Source of the DNA: Desulfurococcales archaeon
GTDB lineage: Archaea > Thermoproteota > Thermoprotei_A > Sulfolobales > NBVN01
DNA: 46,189 nucleotides
Assembly (NCBI GenBank): GCA_027023255.1
Contig: JALVVU010000084.1
Location: 1-46,189 of the forward strand
Direction: 5' to 3'
The translations under genes were made by a program, and so were the position numbers. Position 1 is the first letter of the stretch. Each line of letters begins with the position of its first letter. The notes under the pieces are model-generated. The model was not told the origin of the DNA. It searched no databases and worked only from the letters and a program-made list of their open reading frames with translations. This document shows positions 22,861-33,224 of the stretch, piece after piece.

Positions 22861-23523
22861 TTAAAAACCTAAGTTTTTGAAAAAGTCCTTCCTTAGCCAT
22901 GGCAATTCCGTAACCTCTCCTCCTATCCTCTCAAGAAGCGCGCTAGCTTCCATTAACCCACGCTCAAATATGGCAGCATTAGCCTTCCCGAGATCAGCGC
23001 TCGGATGAGGTACTCTGTTAGTACAGCAGCCCTGCATAGGTAAGCCCATGAACTCCAGTAGCCCCGCTAGAAATCCTAGCATGAACATGTTAGCTCCTGC
23101 AGGGTTACCAAGCTTAATTGCCTCCTCCGAAGCGCTAACTACTACTGTGAGGGCTGAGTGACTCTTTATGGTCTTCAGCATCGTCTCCTTCTCCGGAACC
23201 TTCGCACCAGGGATTGACGGTCTCAGTACTTTGTCGTTTACTATGCTGAGCGAAAACTCCGGGTTAACATAATTTAAGTACCGGACACCTTCTAGCATTT
23301 CTAACGCAACCATTACGTGTGCTTCACCCAGTGGCACAGTGGGGGCGCACACGTCATTACCCACCCTCACGTGAACTATTACTGAACCCCCACGCTGGCT
23401 CATACCATGGGTCTCAGCAACTAAGGCCTTAACACCAGTTTCGATTGCGCACGCGCCAAGGATTTTTGAGAGGGTGAGTACACCTTGACCCCCTACTCCA
23501 ACTACAACTACATTGAGCACCAA
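22861..23523 (-). CDS. iorB: Indolepyruvate:ferredoxin oxidoreductase, beta subunit
   Basis: This 220-residue protein of the 2-oxoacid:ferredoxin oxidoreductase gamma-type domain family begins VLNVVVVGVGGQGVLTLSKILG and has the diagnostic ETHGMSQRGGSVIVHVRVG. With IorA it oxidatively decarboxylates aryl pyruvates from Trp, Phe and Tyr to aryl-acetyl-CoA and reduces ferredoxin. The start is TTG 23523 or the next-codon GTG. It begins 6 nt after the iorA stop, so the two are cotranslated. Confidence 0.93.
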   Translation of the reverse strand: MVLNVVVVGVGGQGVLTLSKILGACAIETGVKALVAETHGMSQRGGSVIVHVRVGNDVCAPTVPLGEAHVMVALEMLEGVRYLNYVNPEFSLSIVNDKVLRPSIPGAKVPEKETMLKTIKSHSALTVVVSASEEAIKLGNPAGANMFMLGFLAGLLEFMGLPMQGCCTNRVPHPSADLGKANAAIFERGLMEASALLERIGGEVTELPWLRKDFFKNLGF

Positions 23524-23529
23524 GGTGTC

Positions 23530-25449
23530 TCACCTCCAGAATTTCTCTATCAAGCCTTTCTGCAGCTTATACGTATCAGAGTGATCCACAGGCACTATCG
23601 CGTTGACTGGGCATACCTGCGTACATGTTCCGCACCCCGCACAGAGTCCTGGGTCTATGTGAGCATGGCCTTCCTTATCCGGGTAAATCGCAGGACACGC
23701 AAAGGCGTTGTAGCATGTACCGCATTTGATGCACTTACTCAAGTCAACTTTGAAGAGCGGTAGCTTTATTCCGGCCCTCCTTAGACTCCGTAAGGCGCTT
23801 AGGGCGCACTTTCGTCTAGCTATTATCACAGCAGGTTCCCTCTGCTTGCTTGTGTACTCTATCGCCCTACTAAGTGTGTTCTCAACCTGCGTTACGTCGA
23901 AGGGATCTATCACTTCGACAAAGTTAACTCCAAGCCCCTTGACAACGCTCTCCAGGGGAATGTAGTTCTCGGTAGCACCTGTTCCTCTGGTGGCGGGCGA
24001 GGGTTGGTGGCCAGTCATGGCGGTGATCTCATTATCGAGGATTATCACGACTATCGGTGTCCTATGCCACACGGCGTTCACCAGTGGAGGTATGCCTGTA
24101 TGGAAGAATGTTGAGTCACCGATTATGGCGAGTATAACGGAGTCAAGTACGTGCGCGAATCCGTTAGCGGTTCCTATGCTTCCGCCCATATTGATAATTA
24201 CATCTTGGAGATTGTACGGTGGATTATGGGCTAACGCATAACATCCTATGTCACCAGCAGCCACATAGCTTAGTTTTTTCCTGTTGAGGTACCTTCTTAT
24301 AGCGTAGAAGAGCGGGCGGTAGGGACATCCTGGACAGAATGTTGGCGGGCGCGGGGGTACCGGTAGGGATTCCTTCGTATTTCTCGTTGCCAGTACTCTT
24401 GGCCTTCTGCCCTCAGTAAAGGACTTTAACGCACTATATACTCGCTCGTGACTCATCTCGTAGGGAAGCCCGATGAGATCCTTCCCATGCAGCTCTACGG
24501 TAATTCCCTCCTCATAAAGTATGGCTTTCACTCCCTTTTCAACAACAGGTTCTAACTCCTCCACAATCAGGACCTTCTCAACACCCTCCATGGCTTTGAG
24601 AAGCAGTTTCCTAGGAACAGGGTACGGTGTACTGAGCTTTAGTATTCTCCAACCATCTCCTACTTTCCCAGACGCTACTATCTCCTTCACATACGCGTAC
24701 GCTATTCCCGATGCTATTACTAAGTTCTTTCCGTCACCTTCTATCCTATTAAACGGAACGGCGTTAACTTCATCCATGATCCTCTTCCATCTTGTTAGCA
24801 TTGCCTCACGATCTTTCCTAGCGTTCGACGGTGTGAGTACGTATTCCTTTTTCCTAGTGAACTCACCGCGCGTGGTTAACCTTGGTATTGTTCCTAAGGT
24901 AACCGGGCCGCGTGTGTGGCTTAAGCGGGTAGTCGTTCTTAGGATTACTGGGTGCTTTACTTTCGAGCTGAATTCAAAAGCGAATTTACATAGTTCTTTT
25001 GCCTCCCCAGGGTCTGAGGGTTCAAATACAGGTATGTAGGCATGCACACCATATAACCTGTTGTCTTGTTCATTCTGACTGCTCCACATACTCGGGTCAT
25101 CAGCAGTTACTATCACGAAACTCTCCCTTACACCCGTATATGCCGAACTCATCAATGGATCCGCAGCTACGTTAAGTCCCACATGCTTCATCGCAACGAG
25201 CGACTTAACGCCCGAAATGGCTGCGGCGTAAGACACTTCAAACGCCACTTTCTCGTTAACACTCCACTCGACGTAAATTCCTAGCTTGTCCTTTACTTTA
25301 AGGAGGGATTCCACGATCTCAGAGGAGGGGGTTCCCGGATACGCAGCAGCTAAACCCATACCTCCTTCAAGAGCCCCTCTGGCTATTGCCTCATTTCCTA
25401 GCATTAATATAGAGCCTTCCTTCAATGTAGTAGTGTCTTCAAACTTCAT
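23530..25449 (-). CDS. iorA: Indolepyruvate:ferredoxin oxidoreductase, alpha subunit
   Basis: This 639-residue protein carries the pyruvate-binding N-terminal domain (LMLGNEAIARGALEGGMGLAAAYPGTPSSEI), a linker, and the TPP-binding domain beginning CPGCPYRPLFYAI with GDIGCYAL and IIGDSTFFHTG. At the C-terminus are two ferredoxin motifs, CIKCGTCYNAFACP and CAGCGTCTQVCPV, for two [4Fe-4S] clusters. This is the full IorA layout. It precedes iorB in a two-gene unit. A 10-bp palindrome lies between its TATA-like element and start. Confidence 0.95.
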   Translation of the reverse strand: MKFEDTTTLKEGSILMLGNEAIARGALEGGMGLAAAYPGTPSSEIVESLLKVKDKLGIYVEWSVNEKVAFEVSYAAAISGVKSLVAMKHVGLNVAADPLMSSAYTGVRESFVIVTADDPSMWSSQNEQDNRLYGVHAYIPVFEPSDPGEAKELCKFAFEFSSKVKHPVILRTTTRLSHTRGPVTLGTIPRLTTRGEFTRKKEYVLTPSNARKDREAMLTRWKRIMDEVNAVPFNRIEGDGKNLVIASGIAYAYVKEIVASGKVGDGWRILKLSTPYPVPRKLLLKAMEGVEKVLIVEELEPVVEKGVKAILYEEGITVELHGKDLIGLPYEMSHERVYSALKSFTEGRRPRVLATRNTKESLPVPPRPPTFCPGCPYRPLFYAIRRYLNRKKLSYVAAGDIGCYALAHNPPYNLQDVIINMGGSIGTANGFAHVLDSVILAIIGDSTFFHTGIPPLVNAVWHRTPIVVIILDNEITAMTGHQPSPATRGTGATENYIPLESVVKGLGVNFVEVIDPFDVTQVENTLSRAIEYTSKQREPAVIIARRKCALSALRSLRRAGIKLPLFKVDLSKCIKCGTCYNAFACPAIYPDKEGHAHIDPGLCAGCGTCTQVCPVNAIVPVDHSDTYKLQKGLIEKFWR

Positions 25450-25473
25450 TTCGATATGACCAAATAGATTTTG

Positions 25474-25483
25474 TGGTTAACCA
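25474..25483. promoter_or_regulatory. Palindrome in the iorAB promoter
   Basis: TGGTTAACCA is a perfect 10-bp palindrome 25-34 bp upstream of the iorA ATG. It sits just downstream of an AT-rich TATA-like element (TTAAAAATA on the minus strand, ~25488-25496). That position, between TATA and the likely transcription start, is where archaeal repressors commonly bind. It is a candidate operator only. Confidence 0.4.
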
Positions 25484-25547
25484 AATTATTTTTAATGTTG
25501 TACTCGTCTATGAAGAAATTTATGGAGATTTATACTGTTTAAGCAAT

Positions 25548-27161
25548 CTATCCTTCTCTATTCCTTGAGGCGGCAACTAGTAATCCTTCGAATACTGGTG
25601 AGGGGCTGAGGGGCCTACTCTTAAATTCTGGGTGTGCTTGGGTGCCTAGGTAGAACTTAGAATCCTTAAGCTCCATTATTTCAGCCATACAGTCATCGCT
25701 AGTTCCGCTTACTACGAATCCGTGGTCTTGGAACTCATCAATGTAATCTGGGTTGACTTGATACCTATGGCGGTGCCTCTCAAATATTATTTCTGCGCCG
25801 CCATAGATCTTGTGCGCTAGCGTACCCGGAACTAACTTTATGGGTCTTGCGCCAAGGCGCATAGTACCGCCTAGTACTTTAACGTTCCTCTGAATTTCCA
25901 TTAAGTCTACTACTGGGTAGGGAGTGTTAGGATCTATCTCAGTGCTGTTCGCGTCCTTATACCCTAAAACATTCCTAGCGAACTCAACAACCATTACCTG
26001 TAGCCCGAAGCATATTCCGAGCACGGGTTTGCCCGATTCTCTTAGTTCCTTTACAGCCTTTATCTTGCCCATCAGTCCCCTCTTACCGAAACCTGGTAGC
26101 ACCACAGCGCAGTCTATGTCTTCAGGGATTTCTTTAGGGTCTATACGACCCTGTTCTATGTCTGTGGCCTCAAACCACTTTAGAATGGGCTTTAGGTTCA
26201 GTTTTGCGGAAGCATGCTTTAATGCCTCAATTATGCTTAGGTAACTGTCCCTTAACTTCGTGTACTTGCCTATCATACCTATTCTTACAGGTTCAGATGC
26301 GGTCTTAACTCTCTCTACGAACTCTTTCCAGGCGGTTAGGTCCGGCTTATTTAACTTGATCCGTAGCTTGTCGCTAATTACATCAAGTATTCTCTGCTTA
26401 TGCAGGACTAGAGGTACTTCATACACGGTCTCAACGTCTGGATCGCTGAATATCGCTCTTTCAGGTACGTTTCCGAAGAGCGATAATTTCTTGCGAGCCT
26501 CAGCGCTAAGGTGTGTGGGTGACCTAGCGATTAGGATGTCTGGCTGAATACCTATCCGGCGTAATTCTTGGATGCTATGTTGTGCTGGTTTTGTCTTCAG
26601 TTCGCCTGTGGTGGTTAGCTTGGGTACTAAGACTACGTGAGTGAAAAGCGTGTTAGTTTCTCCTAACTCAAGCCTTAATTGCCTGGCGGCTTCTAGGAAG
26701 GGTAATCCTTCAATGTCGCCTACAGTGCCCCCGATTTCAACTATGGCAACGTCGGTTTCCTGCTCCCTTGCTACGTCAAGGATTTCCTTCTTGATCTCGT
26801 CAGTAACATGTGGTATTATCTGGACGGTCTGACCTAGGTATTCACCTTTCCGCTCCTTCCTTATTACGGTGGAGTAAACCTTTCCCGTTGTTATGTTGTT
26901 CTTCTTGCTTAGGTTGATATTAAGGAATCTTTCGTAGTGCCCTAAGTCGAGGTCTGTCTCCCCACCGTCCTCTGTTACGAATACTTCTCCATGCATGTAA
27001 GGATTCATTGTCCCTGCGTCAACGTTAACGTAAGGATCAATCTTTATTGCTGTGACCGATAGTCCTGATGCTTTAAGCAATAGCCCTAGAGAGGCTGTTA
27101 CGACCCCTTTGCCGAGCCCTGAAAGCACGCCTCCCGTAACGAATATCAGCTTGAGCGCCAT
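25548..27161 (-). CDS. pyrG: CTP synthase
   Basis: From ATG 27161 (GGTG 5-8 nt upstream) the 537-residue product starts [19 protein letters not shown], with [40 protein letters not shown], the synthetase signature. The C-terminal class I glutamine amidotransferase has the nucleophile in GICFGLQ (Cys384) and the His-Glu pair near [11 protein letters not shown]. It converts UTP to CTP with ammonia from glutamine. The full-length, intact enzyme lies downstream of nnr on the same strand (~30-nt gap), so cotranscription is likely. Confidence 0.97.
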   Translation of the reverse strand: MALKLIFVTGGVLSGLGKGVVTASLGLLLKASGLSVTAIKIDPYVNVDAGTMNPYMHGEVFVTEDGGETDLDLGHYERFLNINLSKKNNITTGKVYSTVIRKERKGEYLGQTVQIIPHVTDEIKKEILDVAREQETDVAIVEIGGTVGDIEGLPFLEAARQLRLELGETNTLFTHVVLVPKLTTTGELKTKPAQHSIQELRRIGIQPDILIARSPTHLSAEARKKLSLFGNVPERAIFSDPDVETVYEVPLVLHKQRILDVISDKLRIKLNKPDLTAWKEFVERVKTASEPVRIGMIGKYTKLRDSYLSIIEALKHASAKLNLKPILKWFEATDIEQGRIDPKEIPEDIDCAVVLPGFGKRGLMGKIKAVKELRESGKPVLGICFGLQVMVVEFARNVLGYKDANSTEIDPNTPYPVVDLMEIQRNVKVLGGTMRLGARPIKLVPGTLAHKIYGGAEIIFERHRHRYQVNPDYIDEFQDHGFVVSGTSDDCMAEIMELKDSKFYLGTQAHPEFKSRPLSPSPVFEGLLVAASRNREG

Positions 27162-27193
27162 CAACACCACGTCGTTGATTCTGTTATCTGGGG

Positions 27194-28726
27194 TTATGAG
27201 TTTAGTGTATGCTTAAGCTCTTTGTATTTCCTTGAAAAACCTAAAGGATCTTTCAAGATTTGAGGAATGTACTTCAATATGTTTAGCGGTGATGCCTTAC
27301 CCTCCTGCATGTAAGCGTACTCACCGGCAATAGCATTGGTGAACGCGGCTACGCAGGCAGCCCTAAAGGGATCCTTAGTCCTAACTAAGGCAGTCGCTAA
27401 TATACCGGCTAGCACATCTCCGGTACCACCACAACTCATATCTTGATGACCGACACCAATCCTTAACTTGTAACTCCCTGCCGGTGACGTAATAACGTCT
27501 ACAGGTCCTTTCAGGAGTATGTTTGCCCTGTACTTCCTAGAGATTTCCAGGGCTATGGCAACTCTTTCATCAATACTCTGAGGATGAAGGCTCCTCCGTA
27601 GCAGTACTGATGCTTCGCCTAGATGAGGCGTAAGTACTAAGGTCACGTTTTCAGGTACATCAATGCTAGGTAATACTTTCAGCGCATCGGCATCAAGCAC
27701 TAAGGGCACACTTAACTCGCTGGCAAGTTTCAGTAGGTTCTCAACGAAGCCTGCCGTCTCGTCGTGAAGGCCCAGTCCCGGCCCAGCAACTATTACGTCG
27801 ATCTTACGTATGAAGCCCTGCTTCTTCAGAATACTTACGTGATCTGCGTTCAAGTGATCTCCCTTAAGTGGCACTCCTAGAATTTCAGGGCTGAATCTAT
27901 GGCTTAACACTTCCTCAAGCGATGCGAGGAACACTAAGTCGGCGCCCGCGTACCACGCCCCAAGCGCTGTTAGCCATGGTGCCCCCACAAACTCCTTTGA
28001 GCCAGTGAATACGAGAATGCGCCCTCCATCACCTTTCTTCGCGTCACGCTCCTTGGGTTTAAACCATACAGCAACATCCCCTGGCCCCACAGCCTCGAAG
28101 GCGTTCTTCGGTGTACCTATGTTGACAACCACTAACTTACCCACGTACTCTGTGGCTTTAAGGAGGCCAGGCTTTACTGCTGCCATTGTCACCGTTATGT
28201 CAGCCTTAACAGCATCCCCAGGTACCTCCCCAGTATCTGGGTTGACACCGGAAGGTACATCTATAGATACCTTTAAGCCCAGCGACGAATTAATTGATCT
28301 TATAGCGTAAGCAACATCCCCGCGGGGTGCGCCACGAACACCCGTTCCAAGCAATCCGTCAATAATTACATCCTCAGAGAACTGCTGCCCTAAGGAGTAG
28401 CGAGTGATTCTAACACCCCTAAGGTTCTTGAGCACCTCGAAATTAGCTGCAGCATCCTCATTCCTAATCACTTTACTGGTTAAGTACACGTTAACCTGAA
28501 ACCCGTGATTCAGTAAGTGCCTCGCAGCGACGAAAGCATCACCCGCCTTCCCGCCAGAACCAGCTACTACCGCAACGGTATGAGGACCCTCCCCCACAGC
28601 GTCAACTACTACACGGGCTACTCCAGCCCCCGCATTTTCCATCAGAAGCCTTGTTGGAACACCCCAGAACTCTGAGTTCAGGTCCGCAGCCCTCATCTCG
28701 GCGACCGTCAAAACACGCGGGTGCAT
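27194..28726 (-). CDS. nnr: Bifunctional NAD(P)HX repair enzyme (epimerase/dehydratase)
   Basis: This 510-residue fusion has an N-terminal YjeF epimerase domain ([50 protein letters not shown]) and a C-terminal ribokinase-like dehydratase ([73 protein letters not shown]). It repairs hydrated NADH/NADPH, damage that is faster at high temperature. Its start is divergent from the reverse gyrase gene across 78 bp containing a CTTATAAG element that may serve both. Confidence 0.95.
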   Translation of the reverse strand: MHPRVLTVAEMRAADLNSEFWGVPTRLLMENAGAGVARVVVDAVGEGPHTVAVVAGSGGKAGDAFVAARHLLNHGFQVNVYLTSKVIRNEDAAANFEVLKNLRGVRITRYSLGQQFSEDVIIDGLLGTGVRGAPRGDVAYAIRSINSSLGLKVSIDVPSGVNPDTGEVPGDAVKADITVTMAAVKPGLLKATEYVGKLVVVNIGTPKNAFEAVGPGDVAVWFKPKERDAKKGDGGRILVFTGSKEFVGAPWLTALGAWYAGADLVFLASLEEVLSHRFSPEILGVPLKGDHLNADHVSILKKQGFIRKIDVIVAGPGLGLHDETAGFVENLLKLASELSVPLVLDADALKVLPSIDVPENVTLVLTPHLGEASVLLRRSLHPQSIDERVAIALEISRKYRANILLKGPVDVITSPAGSYKLRIGVGHQDMSCGGTGDVLAGILATALVRTKDPFRAACVAAFTNAIAGEYAYMQEGKASPLNILKYIPQILKDPLGFSRKYKELKHTLNS

Positions 28727-28804
28727 ACAGTATCCCCGCTTTCCTTATGAGGTAGAGGTCTTATAAGGTGCCTTCAAGTAACAACCTTCACACAGGTATT
28801 TAGG

Positions 28805-31800
28805 ATGATCATCAAGGGTATGTGCCCTAACTGTGGAGGGCCAATAACGGAGAAGAGGCTACTTGCCGGGTTACCCTGCAATAGGTGCTTACCAGAGAGG
28901 GAGATTAAACGCGTAAGAAGCTTAGGATTAAGGAAAGTAATCTCCGACCTAGGGCGCGTAAAGGGACTAATAGATGCGTTCCTCCTTGAGGATGAGTTAA
29001 GAGACTTTGAAGAGTTCTTCAATAAACTAACGGGGAAGAGGTTCTGGAGTATACAGCTGGCATGGGCCAGAAGAATGTTGGCGGGAGAATCCTTTGCACT
29101 TATCGCGCCGACAGGCGTCGGAAAAACTACACTCCTTCAGGTCTACGCAATCTTCAAGGCACATAGAGGTGAGAGAGTTCTGTACATAGTACCTACCAGG
29201 GAACTAATGAAGCAGGTGGTATCCTCCCTGAAATCACTTGGTGAAGGATTAGGCGTAATGGTATTTGATTCAACGACCTTCAAGAAGAGTGAACAGAACA
29301 ACACTGGTAAACGTGTGGACGTGCTGACACACGCGTTCCTCTTCCGTAATAAGAACTTATTCCAGGATGTTAGATATGGGTTAGTGATCGTAGATGACTT
29401 CGATGCGCTACTGAAATCATCCTCCCTAATAGATCTAATATTAAAGACATTAGGCATAGGGGAGAAAGCAATAGAACTAGCTCGCAAGATAGTCGCGCTC
29501 AAGTCCGAGCTGTTCTTCTACAAGTATGCTGGTAACGAGGAGCGTGCCGAGGATGTCAGTAAGAAACTCTATGACGTTGAGCTTGAGTTAGCGGCGGAGC
29601 TAGATGTGAGTAGTGTAGGGCAGTTACTAATAGCGAGTGCCACGGGCAGGGCGAAGGGAACTAGGATAAAGGTCCTCCGGGAGTTACTAGGTTTCGAAGT
29701 TGGATCGATAATGGATTACTTACGTAATATTGTTGAGGTAATTACGCCTTATGACGAGGACAAGTTAGTTAAGGTACTTAAGGAGTTGGATGGAGGCACG
29801 CTGGTATTTGTAAGTAAGGAGATCGGCGTAAGTGGCGCTAAGAAACTTGTAAGTACCTTAGTGAAACATGGAATTAAGGCGTCACTTGCAACATCGAGGA
29901 AAGCATTAGAGCTACTAAAGAGTGGAGAGGCCGAAGTACTTGTCGGTGTCGCGACATACTACGGAATATTAACTAGAGGAATAGATGAACCGCTACTAAT
30001 ATACAACACAGTATTCATTGGTGTGCCCAAGTTCGAGTTCGACTTACGATCAATGCTAGAGAACCCTAGATCCTTCGTGAGAACACTCATTGAGGCATCA
30101 AGGAAGGGATTCATGCTTGGTGAGGAGGAGAAGGAACTCGTGAGGATCTTAACTAAGTTAAGCCCAGGGAAGATCAAGGTGTTGCAGGCAGGGATAAAAG
30201 GGTATATTGAGTTGGAGGGTTTCCTAGCAGAGATTAAGGAGAGAATTCAACGCACTATACCTAAGTTAATGAAGTTCATCTCTACGTATGTAAGGGAACA
30301 TGGGAAATTCGTCAGCGAGTCCTATGTCATCATTAGCAAGAGGGGTAAGCTCGTCGTCAGAATACCTGACGTAATGACGTATATACAAGCATCTGGTAGG
30401 TGTAGCAGGTTATTCAAGGGCAGAATGACGTTAGGGCTGTCAGTGATATTTTACCTTGACGAGGGCATTCTCAACATATTTCAGAAGAAGTTACGGAACT
30501 ATGTTGCCTCCTACAACCCGATCCCGTTAGAGAATGCTGACCTCAACGAGATAAAGAGGAAGCAGAGGGAATCAAGGAGCGGTGCTGGCGAAGGCATAGA
30601 CGTGAATAAGATTAAGTCGGTGTTAATAGTCGTTGAATCACCTACTAAAGCAAGGACCATTTCAAAGATGTTTGGTAGGCCTGGACGAAGGTACCTAGGG
30701 GAATACGTTGCGTATGAGACCGTGATTACACTAAACGATAAGGTCTATGTAGCGACGATAGCTCCGACCTTGGGACACATACTTGACTTACAAATAGACG
30801 GCGGACTTCACGGTATAAGGAAAGCCCAAACTGGTTTGACGCCAGTGTACTCGACAATTAAGAGGTGTGCTGACTGCGGTTATCAAACCACAGATGAAAT
30901 AGATAGGTGCCCAAGGTGCGGCTCTACGAGGATACGTGACAGCAAGAAGATCGTGGATGCACTCAGAAAGCTTGCGAGGGAGGCCGACATGGTGTTCCTT
31001 GCCACGGATCCCGATGATGAGGGAGAGAAAATCTCTTACGATGTGTACTTACTGCTTCGCCCATACGTCAACGTGTTTAGACGCATAGAGTTCCATGAAG
31101 TGACTAGGCAGGGCTTTCTCAAAGCTCTACTGAATCCGAGGGACATAGACCTAAGGAGAGTTGATGCTCAAATCGTAAGGAGAGTTGACGATAGATTAAT
31201 AGGTTTCGAGCTAAGCGCGGTCCTCAAGGAGAGACTGGATAGATACTGGCTCGGCGGAGGAAGGGTGCAGACACCCGTCCTTAAGTGGGTGGTAGACCGA
31301 TACAGGCAGTACATTGTCTCGAAAGGATACTTACTAATAATCACGCTACCAGAGAGACTACGCATTAAGTACTTCACGAAAGACAAGGATGTAGCGGAAA
31401 GAGTTCTCCGTCACGTTGCATCTGAAGGGGTAACCCTAGAATTGATCGAGGAGTACGAGAAGGAGCAGAATCCACGCCCGCCATACACTACCGACACGCT
31501 ACTCTTTGATGGAGTAAGGGTACTTAAGCTGAGCCCAGGTAAGATAATGAAGATTGCGCAGAACCTCTTCGAGCTTGGTTATATAACATACCATAGAACC
31601 GACAGCACCCATGTCTCTGCTACGGGGATCGAGATTGCGAAGGAGTACTTAATTAAAGAAGGGTATGGCTCTGACATACGTCCTAGATCTTGGGGAGGCG
31701 AAGGAACGCACGAGTGTATAAGGCCGACCAAGCCTCTGAAGAGTCTCGATGAGGTCGAAGACCTAGGGTTCATGTCATTCAGTAACTTAACGTGGTACCA

Positions 31801-32434
31801 TAAGAAGCTATATGAGCTGATATTCCGCAGATTCATAGCTTCGCAAATGACTCCAGCAAAGCTACGTGTCCGTAAGTTCAGGGTAATGCTTGGTAACGTG
31901 GAACTTCACGTGGAAGTGCCTGTTGAAATAATCGAAGAGGGCTTCATGAAAGTACTTCCAGAAAGGGTCTACGGGTACCTCGCACAAGGAAAGATATTCA
32001 GGTTTAGCGAGAACATAGAGTCCAAAGTAGTACGGGCATCAGAGGTATCACTCTATACGGCGTCAGATATAATCAGGATAATGAAGGAGAAAAGGATAGG
32101 GAGACCTAGCACGTACGCGAAGGCGGTTGAGAATAACATGCGCCATGGTTACGTCATAGCCTCCAAGAAGAGACTGTACCTAATACCTACGAAACTCGGT
32201 ATGGAGGTTGCGGACTTAGTAAGTAGATACTACCCAGAGTTAAGTGATGTAAAAGCTACAAGAGAGTTAGAGGCGTTATTGGATCTCGTAAGAGAGGGTA
32301 AGATAAGCAGGAAGAGTGCTCTAATCCTACTGCTGAGTGATGTCGTGCGGATTAGGGTGGGCCGCGAACTCATGATGGCATCAGAAGAGTTGTCAGCAGT
32401 GCTGGAAGCTCAAGCAAGTGCGGAGGCACTGTAA
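28805..32434 (+). CDS. rgy: Reverse gyrase
   Basis: This 1209-residue fusion of an SF2 helicase and a type IA topoisomerase introduces positive supercoils and is the hallmark of hyperthermophiles. Visible in order: zinc motif 1 (C7-C10...C25-C28); Walker A APTGVGKTT (~101); motif II DDFD (~197); SATGRAKG; GRCSRLFKG; then the topoisomerase half from ~610 (VESPTKARTISKMFG), a second zinc ribbon CADCGY...CPRCGS (~688), Toprim acidic DPDDEGEKI (~735), and active-site tyrosine Y929 in ITYHRTDSTHVS. All key motifs are present and the chain is uninterrupted. Confidence 0.98.
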   Translation: MIIKGMCPNCGGPITEKRLLAGLPCNRCLPEREIKRVRSLGLRKVISDLGRVKGLIDAFLLEDELRDFEEFFNKLTGKRFWSIQLAWARRMLAGESFALIAPTGVGKTTLLQVYAIFKAHRGERVLYIVPTRELMKQVVSSLKSLGEGLGVMVFDSTTFKKSEQNNTGKRVDVLTHAFLFRNKNLFQDVRYGLVIVDDFDALLKSSSLIDLILKTLGIGEKAIELARKIVALKSELFFYKYAGNEERAEDVSKKLYDVELELAAELDVSSVGQLLIASATGRAKGTRIKVLRELLGFEVGSIMDYLRNIVEVITPYDEDKLVKVLKELDGGTLVFVSKEIGVSGAKKLVSTLVKHGIKASLATSRKALELLKSGEAEVLVGVATYYGILTRGIDEPLLIYNTVFIGVPKFEFDLRSMLENPRSFVRTLIEASRKGFMLGEEEKELVRILTKLSPGKIKVLQAGIKGYIELEGFLAEIKERIQRTIPKLMKFISTYVREHGKFVSESYVIISKRGKLVVRIPDVMTYIQASGRCSRLFKGRMTLGLSVIFYLDEGILNIFQKKLRNYVASYNPIPLENADLNEIKRKQRESRSGAGEGIDVNKIKSVLIVVESPTKARTISKMFGRPGRRYLGEYVAYETVITLNDKVYVATIAPTLGHILDLQIDGGLHGIRKAQTGLTPVYSTIKRCADCGYQTTDEIDRCPRCGSTRIRDSKKIVDALRKLAREADMVFLATDPDDEGEKISYDVYLLLRPYVNVFRRIEFHEVTRQGFLKALLNPRDIDLRRVDAQIVRRVDDRLIGFELSAVLKERLDRYWLGGGRVQTPVLKWVVDRYRQYIVSKGYLLIITLPERLRIKYFTKDKDVAERVLRHVASEGVTLELIEEYEKEQNPRPPYTTDTLLFDGVRVLKLSPGKIMKIAQNLFELGYITYHRTDSTHVSATGIEIAKEYLIKEGYGSDIRPRSWGGEGTHECIRPTKPLKSLDEVEDLGFMSFSNLTWYHKKLYELIFRRFIASQMTPAKLRVRKFRVMLGNVELHVEVPVEIIEEGFMKVLPERVYGYLAQGKIFRFSENIESKVVRASEVSLYTASDIIRIMKEKRIGRPSTYAKAVENNMRHGYVIASKKRLYLIPTKLGMEVADLVSRYYPELSDVKATRELEALLDLVREGKISRKSALILLLSDVVRIRVGRELMMASEELSAVLEAQASAEAL

Positions 32435-32464
32435 TACAGAACAGGTGATGTTCGACGGTGTTCA

Positions 32465-32728
32465 CTAATAGATTCTTTCTATTAGTATCTCGATAAACGA
32501 CACTATCCTGCCTCTAACCTCATTACTTCCTATCCGAACATCCACAAGCTTTAGGGCGTCACCCATACGCTCCTTTAGTGCATTATACAATGCCACAGCT
32601 TTAGAGATGTTATTGCCTCTCCCACGTATCAACACCTGTCGATATCCCTGGTTGAATAGTATTGCTGCCGAAACTATGTAATCCCCTAAAGGCCTATTAC
32701 CAACGCTTATCTCACCGCGCTCGCTCAT
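32465..32728 (-). CDS. Alba paralogue (Alba2)
   Basis: This 87-residue protein has the Alba fold: ISVGNRPLGDYIVSAAILFNQGYRQVLIRGRGNNISKAVALYNALKER, then LVDVRIGSN. The conserved lysine pair of Alba1 (GKKP) is GNRP here, so the acetylation-controlled lysine is missing. Crenarchaea often pair a canonical Alba with such a divergent paralogue that forms heterodimers and changes DNA bridging. It lies between reverse gyrase and the divergent LSm gene. Confidence 0.92.
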   Translation of the reverse strand: MSERGEISVGNRPLGDYIVSAAILFNQGYRQVLIRGRGNNISKAVALYNALKERMGDALKLVDVRIGSNEVRGRIVSFIEILIERIY

Positions 32729-32842
32729 AAATAACCCCCAAGTATTTTAATGAATAGCTTTAAAAGTCGTGGCCTGCCTAGTACAGGAAACTCACCTAAA
32801 ACTTAAATTAGGAGGCATTAGGTTAGACTGTAGGTGTGGACT

Positions 32843-33094
32843 ATGGCAATCCAGAGAAGCGAGAGTCCTCTAAGGACTCTGAGGTCGTCCGTCAATAAGG
32901 ACGTATTAGTTAAGATTAAGGACGGGAACTCGTATTATGGTAGGCTAATAATGACCGACCCCACAATGAACGTGGTCATGACTGACTGCGAGGAAATTTC
33001 CGACGAAGGAGGAGAGCCCATAGCTAGGTACGGCACCGTGCTAATCAGAGGAAGCCAGATCCTCTACATAATAGTTGACTACCACAAGCAGTAA
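32843..33094 (+). CDS. Archaeal Sm-like protein (LSm/SmAP)
   Basis: From ATG 32843 (GGTGTGG a few nt upstream) the 83-residue product shows Sm1 (SVNKDVLVKIKDGNSYYGRLIMTDPTMNVVMTDCEEI) and Sm2 (YGTVLIRGSQILYIIV with the IRG signature). SmAPs form heptameric rings that bind U-rich RNA. A GTG 3 codons upstream is an alternative start. It is divergent from Alba2. Confidence 0.95.
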   Translation: MAIQRSESPLRTLRSSVNKDVLVKIKDGNSYYGRLIMTDPTMNVVMTDCEEISDEGGEPIARYGTVLIRGSQILYIIVDYHKQ

Positions 33095-33224
33095 CCCTAC
33101 TGACTTTCATCCGTCATTGCTGCGTGACGTTGTTCATAGCTCAATGATAATATTAAGTAGCTCCATTCAGAGATAAGGAAAGCTTTAATTTCATAAGTCC
33201 CCCCTCTGAAATTAGGTATGCAAA

